DNA of 64,000 bases from CAYNSB01 sp964399625 (GTDB lineage: Bacteria; Planctomycetota; Phycisphaerae; Phycisphaerales; UBA1924), in the NCBI GenBank assembly GCA_964399625.1, contig CAYNSB010000015.1:1-64000 (forward strand), read 5' to 3'. Shown here piece after piece: positions 1 through 8,519 of the stretch; position 1 is the stretch's first letter; each line of letters begins with the position of its first letter. The translations under genes were made by a program, and so were the position numbers. A model generated the notes under the pieces. That model made no database searches. It was not told the DNA's origin and saw nothing but the letters and a program-made list of their open reading frames with translations.

Positions 1-184
1 TCCAGGCGTAGAGGGCGTACATCGCGCTGCGTCGCGGCTCGGGGGTGAGGCAGAGCGCGAGGTAGAACGAGCCGGCGCGGGTGCGGGTGATCTCGCGGCA
101 GGCATCGAGCGAGCGACGGACCGGGCCGGGCAGGCTGGTCGTTCGGGCGGCACGCTCGGGGATGGACTGCTCCACGCGGGGCAT
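1..184 (-). CDS. Squalene/phytoene synthase family protein, N-terminal 61 codons (cut by window edge)
   Basis: Reading the minus strand from an ATG at 184-182 gives 61 uninterrupted codons to the window edge. Residues about 34-61 read ITRTRAGSFYLALCL and then RRSAMYALYAW, which is the characteristic start of trans-isoprenyl diphosphate synthases of the squalene/phytoene synthase family (CrtB, HpnC, HpnD): the first helix with its SF(Y/W) motif, then R-R-x-x-x-x-LYA(F/W). Members condense two prenyl diphosphates head to head for carotenoids or hopanoids. The catalytic aspartate-rich motifs lie outside the window, so carotenoid and hopanoid roles cannot be told apart. It is transcribed divergently from the dTDP-glucose dehydratase gene, with 71 bp between the starts. 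Confidence 0.75.
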   Translation of the reverse strand, partial: MPRVEQSIPERAARTTSLPGPVRRSLDACREITRTRAGSFYLALCLTPEPRRSAMYALYAW

Positions 185-255
185 GGGGGGACTGTACGAG
201 CCATCGCGTGGGAACGAGCGTGCCGCAGGGCCGGCTCTTCGCTCTAGAATCTTCC

Positions 256-1317
256 ATGTTCGACCGACTCATCGTGACCGGCGGCTGCGGCTTCATCGGG
301 TCGAACTTCATCCGCTTTCTGCGGCGGCACCGCCCGGGCGTGCGGATCACCAATGTCGATTGCTTGTCGTACTCGGGAAATCTCGAGAACCTCGCGGGGC
401 TGGAGCGCGAGCCGCACTATGCGTTCGTGAAGGCCGACATCTGCGACGGTGCGGCGATGCGACGGCTGCTCGGTGAGGCCGACGCGGTGGTGCACTTTGC
501 CGCCGAGTCTCATGTGGACCGGTCGCTGATGGACAGCCGCCCGTTCGTGCAGACCAACGTTTTGGGCACGCAGACGCTGTTGGATGCGGCCCACCAGGCG
601 AAGGTGAAGCGGTTCGTGCACGTGAGCACCGACGAGGTGTACGGCAGCCTGCCGCTGGAGAATCCCGATCTGCGGTTCACCGAGACTTCGCCGATCAAGC
701 CCAGCAGCCCGTACGCGGCGAGCAAGGCGGCGAGCGATCTGCTCGTGCACGCGTTCCACCACACGTTCGGGCTGGACACTGTGATCACGCGTTGCTCGAA
801 CAACTTCGGGGCGTATCAGTTTCCGGAGAAGGTGATCCCGCTGTTTGTGACCAACTTGCTTGAGGGCAAGCAGGTGCCGCTGTACGGCGACGGGCTGAAC
901 GTGCGGGACTGGATCCACGTGGACGATCACTGCGAGGCGATCTTGGCCGTGCTGGAGCGTGGCCGGAGCGGCGAGGTGTACAACATCGGGGCCGACAACG
1001 AGCACTCGAACCTGGACCTGACGCACTCGCTGTTGCGGGTGATGGGCAAGGGGCCGGAGTTCATCCGGCATGTGCAGGATCGTCCCGGGCACGACCGGCG
1101 TTACGCGATCGACTCGGCGAAGATCCGCGGCGAACTTGGCTGGAGGCCGACGCGCTCGGCCTGGCCGGCGGCGCTCGAGGCCACGGTCGAGTGGTATCGG
1201 GCCAATCAGTCGTGGTGGCAGCGGATTCGCTCGGGTGCGTACCGAGAGTTCTACGACACGCTGTACGCCCAGCGACCGGAGGCGGTCGCGGGGGCGGGGG
1301 CGGGGGCGGGCCGGTAA
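256..1317 (+). CDS. rfbB: dTDP-glucose 4,6-dehydratase
   Basis: A 353-residue extended short-chain dehydrogenase. It converts dTDP-glucose to dTDP-4-keto-6-deoxyglucose, an NAD-dependent step toward dTDP-rhamnose and other deoxysugars of surface polysaccharides. The Rossmann motif GGCGFIG is at residues 9-15, the substrate-site TDE at 125-127, and the catalytic Tyr153-x-x-x-Lys157 lies in YAASK; length is typical for RfbB/RmlB. The ATG at 256 is preferred because it sits directly before the Rossmann strand; the in-frame start at 208 would add 16 residues unlike the family. The tail ends in an Ala-Gly repeat coded by a GGGGGC-like repeat. No rfbA, rfbC or rfbD is adjacent, so the rest of the pathway is elsewhere. 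Confidence 0.93.
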   Translation: MFDRLIVTGGCGFIGSNFIRFLRRHRPGVRITNVDCLSYSGNLENLAGLEREPHYAFVKADICDGAAMRRLLGEADAVVHFAAESHVDRSLMDSRPFVQTNVLGTQTLLDAAHQAKVKRFVHVSTDEVYGSLPLENPDLRFTETSPIKPSSPYAASKAASDLLVHAFHHTFGLDTVITRCSNNFGAYQFPEKVIPLFVTNLLEGKQVPLYGDGLNVRDWIHVDDHCEAILAVLERGRSGEVYNIGADNEHSNLDLTHSLLRVMGKGPEFIRHVQDRPGHDRRYAIDSAKIRGELGWRPTRSAWPAALEATVEWYRANQSWWQRIRSGAYREFYDTLYAQRPEAVAGAGAGAGR

Positions 1318-1825
1318 TCACGGAACTTGTTTTCCGGCAGGGCCTTACGGCGACATGCTGGATTCTTCGGTTTTCTTTCGGAATCGATGAGCCGCGGACG
1401 CGGGGTTGGTCGCACTGCTGGGTGCGCAAGGGGAAAGTGCGCTGCCGCGGCGTTCGGCCGGGCGAGGAGTTCTCGCGGGCGATTCTCCAACTCGATGTGT
1501 GCCAGCCTTTCGCGCCGCCGCGTGATCGGCTGCTTACCCCGTGCGCGGGAATAGCGCACTTTCCCCTGCGGCTCGTGTCCGGATGTTCCGGCGCGGGCCG
1601 CTTTTTTATCGGGGGCGGGGCCTTTGAGGCCGCCGCCGTTGGTGCCATCAGTCCGCCGTGGCTTTGCACGGCGCGACTGATGCCGGGCCGGCGGCGACTC
1701 ACTTTCTGCGATGCGATGGTTCCAGTCGCACCAGTCGCGCCGCCGAGCCGGCGGACTGGTGGCACCGAAGACGTGACGCCGACGCGGATTCGGCTTGCCG
1801 GCATTTTCCGCCCAATCATCTCGGC
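1318..1825. other. 508-bp gap with three inverted-repeat structures, no supported gene
   Basis: No convincing coding sequence is seen. Three structures are visible. A perfect 15-bp inverted repeat lies at 1429-1443 and 1553-1567 with a 109-bp spacer. A two-part hairpin lies at 1646-1682, with 7 bp, a small internal loop, 7 bp and a 6-nt loop. A hairpin at 1729-1761 has an 8-bp perfect outer stem and a 5-bp inner stem. None is followed by a T run, so they do not look like simple terminators; a structured leader or small RNA upstream of the methyltransferase gene is possible but unproven. Confidence 0.6.
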
Positions 1826-2485
1826 ATGCAGATGCCCGAAAGTCCGCGCGTCCTCACTGATCTGGCGCCGCTGTTGGCCAAGCCGCACGTGTTTGTGGAG
1901 ATCGGCTGCGGGCCGAGCAAGAAGCCCGAGGCGATCGGGATCGATGTGCTGGCGCTTCCGGGCGTGGACGTGGTGTGCGATGTGAACAAGGGGCTGGCGT
2001 TCCTGCCGGACGCGAGCGTGGACCGGATCGAGGCGGTCCATGTGTTCGAGCACCTGTCGGACCTGGAGACGGTGCTGCGGGAGGTGACGCGGGTGCTGAA
2101 ACCCAGCGGCGCGTGCCACATCCGCGTGCCGTACTTTGCGAACCCCCACTACTACAGCGATTACACGCACAAGACGCCGTGGGGCTTGTACACGCTGGGG
2201 TACTTCTGCAAGGACGGCTGGCCGTACCGGCGGCGGGTGCCGAACTTCTACAACGACGTGCGGGTGCGGGTGATCTCGCAGAAGCTGGTGTTCTCGTCGA
2301 TGTTCCTGGTGCCGAAGCTGCTGAAGAAGGTGGTGCAGGCGGTGGTGAACCTGCACCCGCTTACTCAGGAGTTCTACGAGGAGGCGTTGTGCTGGGCCGT
2401 GCCGGCGAGTGAGATGAAGATTGTCTTTTCGAGTGCTCGGACGTCTGACGAGTCCAAGTTGAGACCGCAAGACGAGCGACGATGA
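1826..2485 (+). CDS. Class I SAM-dependent methyltransferase, small
   Basis: A 219-residue protein with a class I methyltransferase core. The glycine-rich motif I appears as VEIGCGPSKKPEAIGID near residues 22-38, and the post-II segment reads DRIEAVHVFEHLSDLE, typical of the Methyltransf_11 group with VFEHL before the acceptor helix. A tyrosine-rich stretch (YFANPHYYSDYTH) follows, as in methyltransferases next to polysaccharide genes. The ATG at 1826 is chosen because it precedes the fold closely; longer in-frame versions begin in the hairpin-rich gap. The substrate is unknown; the neighbouring deoxysugar dehydratase makes a glycan substrate thinkable (inference). A stem-loop at 2562-2584 lies downstream but its poly-A side serves the opposite strand. 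Confidence 0.72.
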   Translation: MQMPESPRVLTDLAPLLAKPHVFVEIGCGPSKKPEAIGIDVLALPGVDVVCDVNKGLAFLPDASVDRIEAVHVFEHLSDLETVLREVTRVLKPSGACHIRVPYFANPHYYSDYTHKTPWGLYTLGYFCKDGWPYRRRVPNFYNDVRVRVISQKLVFSSMFLVPKLLKKVVQAVVNLHPLTQEFYEEALCWAVPASEMKIVFSSARTSDESKLRPQDERR

Positions 2486-2548
2486 CGAACTTGTCATCTT
2501 CGGAGCGGCTTACGACGGGCATTTGTGCTCCGAGCGGGAGCTGTGAAT

Positions 2549-2584
2549 CAAAACAAAAAAAAACCGCCGCGGATCGCGGCGGTT
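2549..2584 (-). terminator. Rho-independent terminator of the first prepilin-like gene
   Basis: A perfect 10-bp stem (2562-2571 with 2575-2584) and a 3-nt loop; read on the minus strand it is followed by nine T residues and then more T-rich sequence. It lies 27 bp past the stop of the minus-strand gene ending at 2611 and also separates it from the convergent methyltransferase gene. Confidence 0.9.
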
Positions 2585-2610
2585 CTTCAATCAAGCGATT
2601 GAGGATCGGC

Positions 2611-3822
2611 TCACCAGCGGCCGGCCTCCGATGTGTCGAGTTCGTTCTCGGGCCTCTTCTCAAATTCCATCTGGCCGGTTGCCTTGGTAGAGATGGCGGC
2701 ACGCTGGGCTCCTCGCGGCGTGTCCCAGCCCAAGTTGCCCCCGCGGGTGTGCTTGTACCATCCGGCGGGTCCGTACATAGTGGGCACACCGGTGGTAGCA
2801 TCAACTTTTCCGCCGGAGAAAGCCGGGTCGTACGAGCGCTGCACCACTCGGAGGGGAACACGCTGCGACATGTTCGACCGATAGTACGGATGCCAGCCCG
2901 GGTTGGTCTCGGCTGTCCTGATCACCCGAACGGATCCGTCGTAAAAAGGAAGAGGCTGCGCAGCCGCCGGATCGGCGAAGAACTTCACCCTTCGTCCACT
3001 GTGGCGATCGAACTCATCCGAGGCCCACGCCTTCTGGCTCGGGAACCGAACGTCAGTCACCTTTTTGTTCGCCCAGACCCCTTTCGGCGAATAGATCAAC
3101 GCCTGCGGGCTCTGAATCTGCAAGAAGTTGCCGTCCACATAGAACCAAGGAACAGTGATCGCTGCTCCGGTTTCATCCTTCAGTCCCAAGACCTCTCGAT
3201 CAGGTCCGTAATGCGAAAAGTGCATCGCGTACGAGGATCCAAACGGGAATCGCCAACTGTCCTTGACGCCATCCTCGTTCGTGCCCGAAGGGACCGGAAG
3301 ACCGGACGCGTCCGGGTCTCGGAAGTTGCGCTGAATCGCGATACGCCACGCGTCCTCGGGGCATGCGTTGTTGACCAGCGGCATCTTGTCGCCGAGGTAG
3401 GGTGCGAGTGCCACGTGCGCGTACAGAATGTACGGGAACCAATTCTGCGGTACCGGAGACTGCTCGCGACTGAGACCGCCGTACTTACGAAGAATGTACA
3501 CCGCCTGGAACGCGCCGGCTTCGACCTCGCTGCCGAAGCCAAATGGCTTCACCGCACTCACAGGTTCGCCCATGTCCGCCGGGAGCTTGTCGCCACGCTT
3601 CCACGTGAACGAGAAGTTGGCGTCTTTTCTTTCGTTCGCGAAGTTCGCCGCAGCGAGCGTCATCTGGCGGAGGTTGTTTCCGCACAACGCCGTCTTTGCG
3701 GTGCGCCGAGCCGAACCCAGCGCCGGCAGCAGAATCCCGATCAGCAGCGCGATGATCGCAATCACGATCAGCAATTCGATAAGCGTGAATCCCTTGACGC
3801 GAACCTTGCGGCTACCCAGCAT
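2611..3822 (-). CDS. Prepilin-like protein with H-X20-DG motif, paralog 1
   Basis: A 403-residue protein starting with a type IV prepilin N-terminus: a basic leader ending in Gly11, then [18 protein letters not shown], a hydrophobic helix with Glu at mature position 5. A large extracytoplasmic domain follows, with a conserved ACPEDA segment (cysteine) and a His followed exactly 20 residues later by DGSV near residues 290-315. It belongs to the large planctomycete group of prepilin-like proteins related to the H-X9-DG/DUF1559 families, whose function is not established. The start is supported by an AAAGGAC site on the minus strand. Third codon positions are visibly less GC-rich than in flanking genes. 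First of three tandem paralogs, it ends at a strong terminator. Confidence 0.85.
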   Translation of the reverse strand: MLGSRKVRVKGFTLIELLIVIAIIALLIGILLPALGSARRTAKTALCGNNLRQMTLAAANFANERKDANFSFTWKRGDKLPADMGEPVSAVKPFGFGSEVEAGAFQAVYILRKYGGLSREQSPVPQNWFPYILYAHVALAPYLGDKMPLVNNACPEDAWRIAIQRNFRDPDASGLPVPSGTNEDGVKDSWRFPFGSSYAMHFSHYGPDREVLGLKDETGAAITVPWFYVDGNFLQIQSPQALIYSPKGVWANKKVTDVRFPSQKAWASDEFDRHSGRRVKFFADPAAAQPLPFYDGSVRVIRTAETNPGWHPYYRSNMSQRVPLRVVQRSYDPAFSGGKVDATTGVPTMYGPAGWYKHTRGGNLGWDTPRGAQRAAISTKATGQMEFEKRPENELDTSEAGRW

Positions 3823-4256
3823 CGTGCTTGTCCTTTCCGATCGCTCCCACGGAATCCCGATATCGCCAAACCCTCATCACACGAGAACACTGCCTTACAA
3901 ACCTGTTTGCACAGGCATTCGAAGTTGTCTCGAACGAAACGGCTGACGCTCACCCAATGGACTTCGCGCCAGAGCTCAAGCAAGATTCGACGATCGAGCA
4001 ACTCCGAATCACTCTCGAGCTCGTCGCGCACCGCGAATGGGTGGGCTGCGACGGTCGATGCAAACCAAAGACATCCGCGGCAACCCCGTTCCGGGTCGCC
4101 GAAAACGAACACCTCCGACCCCAAATACCCTACCACATCCGCGGCGGATCCGCAAGGCCCATTCTCGTCCCGCTGCGCACGTTCTGAACCAGACCACGAC
4201 GTCCGGTATTGCATGGGGCTGTGTACCCCCGCGAATGGAGATCGGACCGGACCGCG
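3823..4256. other. 434-bp gap between prepilin-like paralogs 1 and 2
   Basis: Both strands have open frames here, but none resembles a known protein or starts at a good ribosome site. A weak hairpin at 4079-4100 (8 bp including one G-T pair) followed on the minus strand by a modestly T-rich stretch may end transcription of the paralog at 4257-5468. The rest should hold the promoter and leader of the 2611-3822 gene; I see no clear -35/-10 pair. Confidence 0.5.
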
Positions 4257-5468
4257 TTACCAGTTCCCTTGCCGGGTATCGAGCTCGCCCGACTCGACCA
4301 CGTTGGAGAGCCCCTGCCCCTGTAACTGGGCACGGACCGAGCCCCGAGGGATGTCCCAGCCGAACAGGCCGCCCCGGGTGTAGCGATACCAGCCCGCTGG
4401 AGCGTAATAACTGCGAACCGAGCCGTCCTTGGATCCCGTGCCATTGGTGAACATGACGGGCTCGAATGCCCGTTGGTCCTTGCGGATTGCGAGGCGGCTG
4501 GTCATCGAGCGGCGGGTGGCGTTGGACGGGTGCCAGCCGGGGTTGGTGTCGATCGTCTGCAGTTCGCGCACCGAGCCGTCGTAGAAGTTCAGCGGCTGCT
4601 TGGCTTCGGGAGCGGCGTAGAAATACGTCTGCCTTCCGAAGTGGCGGGCGAACCCGTCGGACATGATGGATTTTTGTGACGGGAACCGCACATCACCGAG
4701 CTTGTTGCGGCCGTAGGACCCGTCGACGGTGAAACCCGCGAGCCCGTTGCTGGTGAAGACGCTTCCGCCAAGGCCCTCCGGACCGCGTTCGACCGCCCAC
4801 CAGAACTGCAACACGCTGTTTCCCGTGCTGGTCATGACCGAGAGGCCCTTTGAGGGCCCCCAGTGCGCGGTGTGGAGCGAATAGCTGGAGCTGAACGGCC
4901 AACGCCAGTTGTCGGTGGTGCCGTCGCCCCCGTCGGGCGGATAGACGACGCCGGCGTTCTGGTCGGGCTTGAAGAAATTGCGTTGGATGGTGATGAGCCA
5001 GGAATCCTCGGGGCAGGCGGCGACCGGGGACGGGAGCGTGCCGCCGATGTAGTCGTTGGCGACGAGGTGCGAGTACAGGATGTATGAGATCCAGTTTTGC
5101 GGAACGCCGCTCTCGTCGGGTTTCAGGTTGGTCTTTCGGCGGATGATGCTGACGACCTGGTGGTTGGCGGCCTCGACATCGCTGCCGAACTTGAACTTGC
5201 CGTCGGCGAACTTCTCGAAGATGGTGGGATGCGCATCGGGCGGAGCGCCCGCGCCGCCGCGCCAATACATCGCGGGAAGGATGTCCTTGTAGTCGAGCGC
5301 GAAGGAGCCGCAGGCGAGGGCGTAGCTCCGCATGTTGACGGAACATTGGAGTTTTTTGGTGGCGCGTCGAGCGTCGCGCAGCGCTGGGAGCAGGATACCG
5401 ATGAGGATGGCGATGATCGCGATGACGACGAGGAGTTCGATGAGGGTAAAGCCGCGGCGTTGTTCCAT
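4257..5468 (-). CDS. Prepilin-like protein with H-X20-DG motif, paralog 2
   Basis: A 403-residue paralog of its two neighbours. The leader MEQRRG is only six residues, followed by [18 protein letters not shown]. Shared features in order are a cysteine early in the mature protein ([11 protein letters not shown]), the [10 protein letters not shown] and AACPEDS segments in mid-protein, and an H-X20-DGSV block near residues 295-320 followed by TNPGWHP. The C-terminal part carries a [13 protein letters not shown] segment found in all three paralogs. The start has a GAGAGGTG ribosome site. It is predicted to be inserted in the inner membrane and processed by a prepilin peptidase; whether it joins a pilus, a pseudopilus or neither is unknown. 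Confidence 0.85.
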   Translation of the reverse strand: MEQRRGFTLIELLVVIAIIAILIGILLPALRDARRATKKLQCSVNMRSYALACGSFALDYKDILPAMYWRGGAGAPPDAHPTIFEKFADGKFKFGSDVEAANHQVVSIIRRKTNLKPDESGVPQNWISYILYSHLVANDYIGGTLPSPVAACPEDSWLITIQRNFFKPDQNAGVVYPPDGGDGTTDNWRWPFSSSYSLHTAHWGPSKGLSVMTSTGNSVLQFWWAVERGPEGLGGSVFTSNGLAGFTVDGSYGRNKLGDVRFPSQKSIMSDGFARHFGRQTYFYAAPEAKQPLNFYDGSVRELQTIDTNPGWHPSNATRRSMTSRLAIRKDQRAFEPVMFTNGTGSKDGSVRSYYAPAGWYRYTRGGLFGWDIPRGSVRAQLQGQGLSNVVESGELDTRQGNW

Positions 5469-5582
5469 GATGCACCTCTCGATTGGACCACCCGGCGCGA
5501 TTGGGGTTTCACGATCCTGAGGGGGCGTTCCGAGATATCACGAAGGCTGCGCGTTGCGAGCAACTTTGTACAAGCGCATGTG

Positions 5583-5616
5583 GGAAAAGAAAAACGGACG
5601 AGGCGGCCTCGTCCGT
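5583..5616 (-). terminator. Rho-independent terminator of prepilin-like paralog 3
   Basis: A perfect 10-bp stem (5594-5603 with 5607-5616) and 3-nt loop, followed on the minus strand by a T-rich tail. It lies 53 bp after the stop at 5670 and just upstream of the 5468 start, so the paralogs appear to be separate transcription units. Confidence 0.88.
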
Positions 5617-5669
5617 TGGGTTTCGAGTTTTGGCGAGTCACGCTCCTGAGAGCGGAGGGACCGTGTGGC

Positions 5670-6872
5670 TCACCACTGCTGGCCGCTCTGCTGGGGATTC
5701 GTGTTCAGCTCGTTCTCTTCGGTCGTGTCGAGCTTGCGGCTGGAGCCGGTGCCGACGACGCCTGCGCGCTTGGGTCCACGCGGAACGTCCCAGCCGAACA
5801 AACCGCCGCGGGTGTAGCGGAACCAGCCCGCCACCGCGTTGTGCACTTCTGAGTTTCCGCTCGCGCCCTGCGGGGTGTACACGAACGCCGGATCGTAGTT
5901 CTGGCGGTCCTTGCGGTGGAAGAGGCGATCCCTCATGCTGCCGCGGTTCGCCGGAGTCCAGCCCGGGTTCGTCTCGCCGGTCTTGTACTCACGAACCGAG
6001 CCGTCGTAGAAGTTGAGCGGCTGCGCGGCGTCGGGGTCGGCGTAGTAGCGGACCTTACGCCCTTGGTGCCGGGCGAACTCATCCGACATGATGGTCTTGC
6101 TGGAGATGAAGCGGACGTCGGTCAGCTTGTTGCGACCGAACGAACCATCGACGCCGAGGCCGGCGGTGCCACCGACCGAGGTGTAGAGGCTGCCGCCACC
6201 GTTCGGATCGACGTAATACATCGTCAGACCCTTGCCGTTGAACGTGCCGCCGCGCGACGGTCCCCAGTGCACCGTGTGCACCGAGTACGACGAGCTGAAG
6301 GGCCAGCGCCAGTTGGAGTTGCCACCACCGTCACCGCTGCTGTTCGCGGGGTACGGGAGGCCGGCGCCTTCGGGGTTCTGCCAGTTCTTCTGCCACGCGA
6401 GGCGGATGGAGTCCTCCGGGCAAGCCGCGACCTGCGAAGGCAGGTTGCCGCCGATGTAGTCGTTGAGAGGGATGTGGCTATACAGGATGTACGCAATCCA
6501 ACCACCGGGGACGCTGTACGTCGACGGATCAAGGCCGGTCTTCTTCCAAATGGTGCTGACGACCTGCCACGCGCCGCCTTCGAAGTCGCTGCCGGGGCTC
6601 TTGCCGCGGAAGAACGGGTGAGCGTCCGGGGGAACCGGCTGATTGCCCTTCCAGTTCGGAGCCGCGAGCTGGTCCTTGTTCTCGATCGCGAAGGAGTTGA
6701 CTGCCTGCGCGTAGCTTCGCATGTTCGCCATGCAGAGCGTCTTACGACCGGCACGCCGCGCCTCGCCCAGGGCCGGCAGCAGGATGCCGATCAGGAGCGC
6801 GATGATCGCGATCACAATCAGCAATTCGATGAGGGTGAACCCGGCCTTGCGGCCCTTCGCTGTCTTCAACAT
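5670..6872 (-). CDS. Prepilin-like protein with H-X20-DG motif, paralog 3
   Basis: A 400-residue paralog. The leader ends at Gly11 (MLKTAKGRKAG), followed by [18 protein letters not shown]. It shares the early cysteine (LCMANMRSYA), the GGWIAYILYSH and AACPEDS segments, the H-X20-DGSV motif, the TNPGW segment and the [13 protein letters not shown] block with paralog 2, and is clearly closer to it than to paralog 1. The ATG at 6872 was chosen because it gives a leader of the same size as in paralog 1 and has a GGGAG site; an in-frame ATG six codons upstream and a 54-codon extension are less likely. A strong terminator follows. Upstream lies a 455-bp leader with hairpins. Confidence 0.85.
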   Translation of the reverse strand: MLKTAKGRKAGFTLIELLIVIAIIALLIGILLPALGEARRAGRKTLCMANMRSYAQAVNSFAIENKDQLAAPNWKGNQPVPPDAHPFFRGKSPGSDFEGGAWQVVSTIWKKTGLDPSTYSVPGGWIAYILYSHIPLNDYIGGNLPSQVAACPEDSIRLAWQKNWQNPEGAGLPYPANSSGDGGGNSNWRWPFSSSYSVHTVHWGPSRGGTFNGKGLTMYYVDPNGGGSLYTSVGGTAGLGVDGSFGRNKLTDVRFISSKTIMSDEFARHQGRKVRYYADPDAAQPLNFYDGSVREYKTGETNPGWTPANRGSMRDRLFHRKDRQNYDPAFVYTPQGASGNSEVHNAVAGWFRYTRGGLFGWDVPRGPKRAGVVGTGSSRKLDTTEENELNTNPQQSGQQW

Positions 6873-7327
6873 GTTCGCATCTCCCAGCATTCGCCGCAGA
6901 ACGCGGCGTGCAGACGAATCCGATTCAGGGTACGCAGTTCCGGGACCGGCCGGTTGCGGCGAATCGGAAATTTCCTGCCGAATGACGAACAGGACAACAA
7001 GACCTGGTCGCCCCCGACAGGAACCGAACCACAAGTACCCCTACGAGCGAGCTATCAAGCACGAAAACAAGGTGAAAACGAATCAGAGAACGGGAACGAA
7101 TCTTCGCTCTGCCGCAGGACGCGGCGGCCAGAATAGGCACGGAGAGCCTACCTCCTTTTCGTCTCCGATGCAACGGGTGTTGCAGATTTTGCCGCGACCA
7201 TGCAAAGATTCTGAAAGTGGCGACGAATCGCGCCCGAACAGGGTCGCCGGTTTGGCCGTGTGACGGTGAGGGGCGGGCGCGGCCGTTCGTTGCGGGCCGC
7301 GTGGCCTAGGTGTCCCGGTGGCGGACG
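6873..7327. other. 455-bp leader region upstream of prepilin-like paralog 3
   Basis: A relatively AT-rich stretch. On the minus strand two hairpins stand back to back: 7169-7184 (6-bp perfect stem, 4-nt loop) and a 6-bp stem closing over an exact AAAAGGAGG ribosome-binding sequence (7151-7159). That site precedes a GTG at 7140 opening a 71-codon frame ending at 6925, but its codon use is unlike neighbouring genes, so I do not call it a gene. A further 7-bp hairpin at 7278-7301 lies just past the stop of the 7328 gene and lacks a T run. Confidence 0.5.
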
Positions 7328-8353
7328 TCACGGGAGCTTGGTCCGGCGAAGGACCTGCAGGTCGGCATCAGAAGGCTTGGGGGATGCGGGCTGATTAGTG
7401 CCGGACGACGGGGCCGCGGCGGGTGGCACGAGCGGCGTTGCGGCGGGCGCGCTGGAAGGAACTGCTGATGGATTGGGATCGGGAGGGCTCGATCGGGGCT
7501 GGTCGCTCGGCTGCGTTTGCGTCGCCGAGGGCTGCGGCGGTGGCGCGACAGGATCGCGGCGTGACTCGCGGGGCACGGCTGCTTGCGCGTTGCTGGTTCG
7601 ATCGCCCGCGATCTTGTCGCTCGAGGTTGCGATGATCCCGATCGCGATGACGCCCACGAGGATCACCAGCGCGAGAGCCGCGAGCAAGAGCGTGCTGCGT
7701 CGGCGGGCGGCGGCGAGATCGGCGCGGAGGCGTGTCTCGGCGACGCTCGGGACCGCGAAGCTGCCCAGGACGCGAGTGGGCGGCGCGACAGGCCGCGCTT
7801 CGGCGGCGGGGACGGGCGCGTCGGTGGCGCTGGAGCCGTTGGCGTCCGGGCTGCCCGGCGAGGGAATCATGCGCACGGCCATGAGGCCGAGGGTCTGGCG
7901 ATCGCCTTCGACTTCAAAGAGCGTGTGACAGGCGGGGCAACTCGATTCACCGCTGACTTTGGATTGACACGCGTGACAGACGCCGAGCTTGCTGGCGATG
8001 CCGGGGATGCGTTTGGCGGGGTACCAGAACTGTGCCGTGGTCGGGCCGCGAAGGACGGAGTCGAGCGTCACTTTGCCGCGGGCGATGAGAGCGAGGATGG
8101 TCTCGTACGAACATCCCGGCCGGTGCGGCTGCTGCTCGTCGCGGATGAACCACGGGCCCATGGCGTTCTGGGTCGCTTGGCGCGACAGCGGGTCGAGCAG
8201 GCCGGAGCACTGGGCGCAGCGGGGTTGATCGGGCGTCGGGCCGCCGCAGTAGGGACAGATGAAGAGCGGCGTGGGCGACGCGGGGGCGTGATCGGCTGGC
8301 GGGGCTTGACCAGAGGCAGTATCAGCTGGTGGGGTTTCCGCGGGATCGGCCAT
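7328..8353 (-). CDS. Zinc-ribbon, GYF-like, single-pass membrane protein
   Basis: A 341-residue protein not assignable to a named family. After an acidic Pro/Ala-rich start come two zinc-ribbon-like cysteine pairs: CPYC and CAQC, then CHAC and CPAC near residues 130-150. Between them is a GPWFIRDEQ...LDSVLRGP...FWYPAKRIPG segment that resembles the GYF_2/DUF4339 domain, a likely peptide-binding module. One transmembrane helix follows near residues 225-248, then a Pro/Ser/Ala-rich tail of about 90 residues. The ATG at 8353 has a strong GGAGAGGAC site; a 30-residue longer version is possible but lacks one. It lies 166 bp downstream of RNase Y in the same direction. Function unknown. Confidence 0.68.
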   Translation of the reverse strand: MADPAETPPADTASGQAPPADHAPASPTPLFICPYCGGPTPDQPRCAQCSGLLDPLSRQATQNAMGPWFIRDEQQPHRPGCSYETILALIARGKVTLDSVLRGPTTAQFWYPAKRIPGIASKLGVCHACQSKVSGESSCPACHTLFEVEGDRQTLGLMAVRMIPSPGSPDANGSSATDAPVPAAEARPVAPPTRVLGSFAVPSVAETRLRADLAAARRRSTLLLAALALVILVGVIAIGIIATSSDKIAGDRTSNAQAAVPRESRRDPVAPPPQPSATQTQPSDQPRSSPPDPNPSAVPSSAPAATPLVPPAAAPSSGTNQPASPKPSDADLQVLRRTKLP

Positions 8354-8519
8354 GAAGTCCTCTCCGGCGAGGATACGGCGGCGGTTCGATCGAAAGGGCG
8401 GAAAGCGGGTGAGGACGGAGGGAAGCGGGGTTGCGGGGATCAAGCGACAGCGACCTCCCGCTTGCGCGAGAGGCTCTATCGGGGGCTCGGAAAGGACACG
8501 AGCGTCACGACGCGATGCG

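Noticed and set aside
3768..4214. Minus-strand frame of 148 codons upstream of prepilin-like paralog 1
   Set aside because: No ribosome site, no recognisable pattern, and it runs into the real gene in another frame.
2482..4383. Plus-strand open frame of 633 codons
   Set aside because: Antisense to a prepilin-like gene with a clear signal and terminator; its own sequence is Arg/Ser/Pro-rich without motifs, as expected for the reverse strand of GC-rich genes.
6925..7140. Small frame of 71 codons behind an exact ribosome-binding sequence
   Set aside because: Codon use is unlike neighbouring genes and the product matches nothing; reported only as a finding about the leader.
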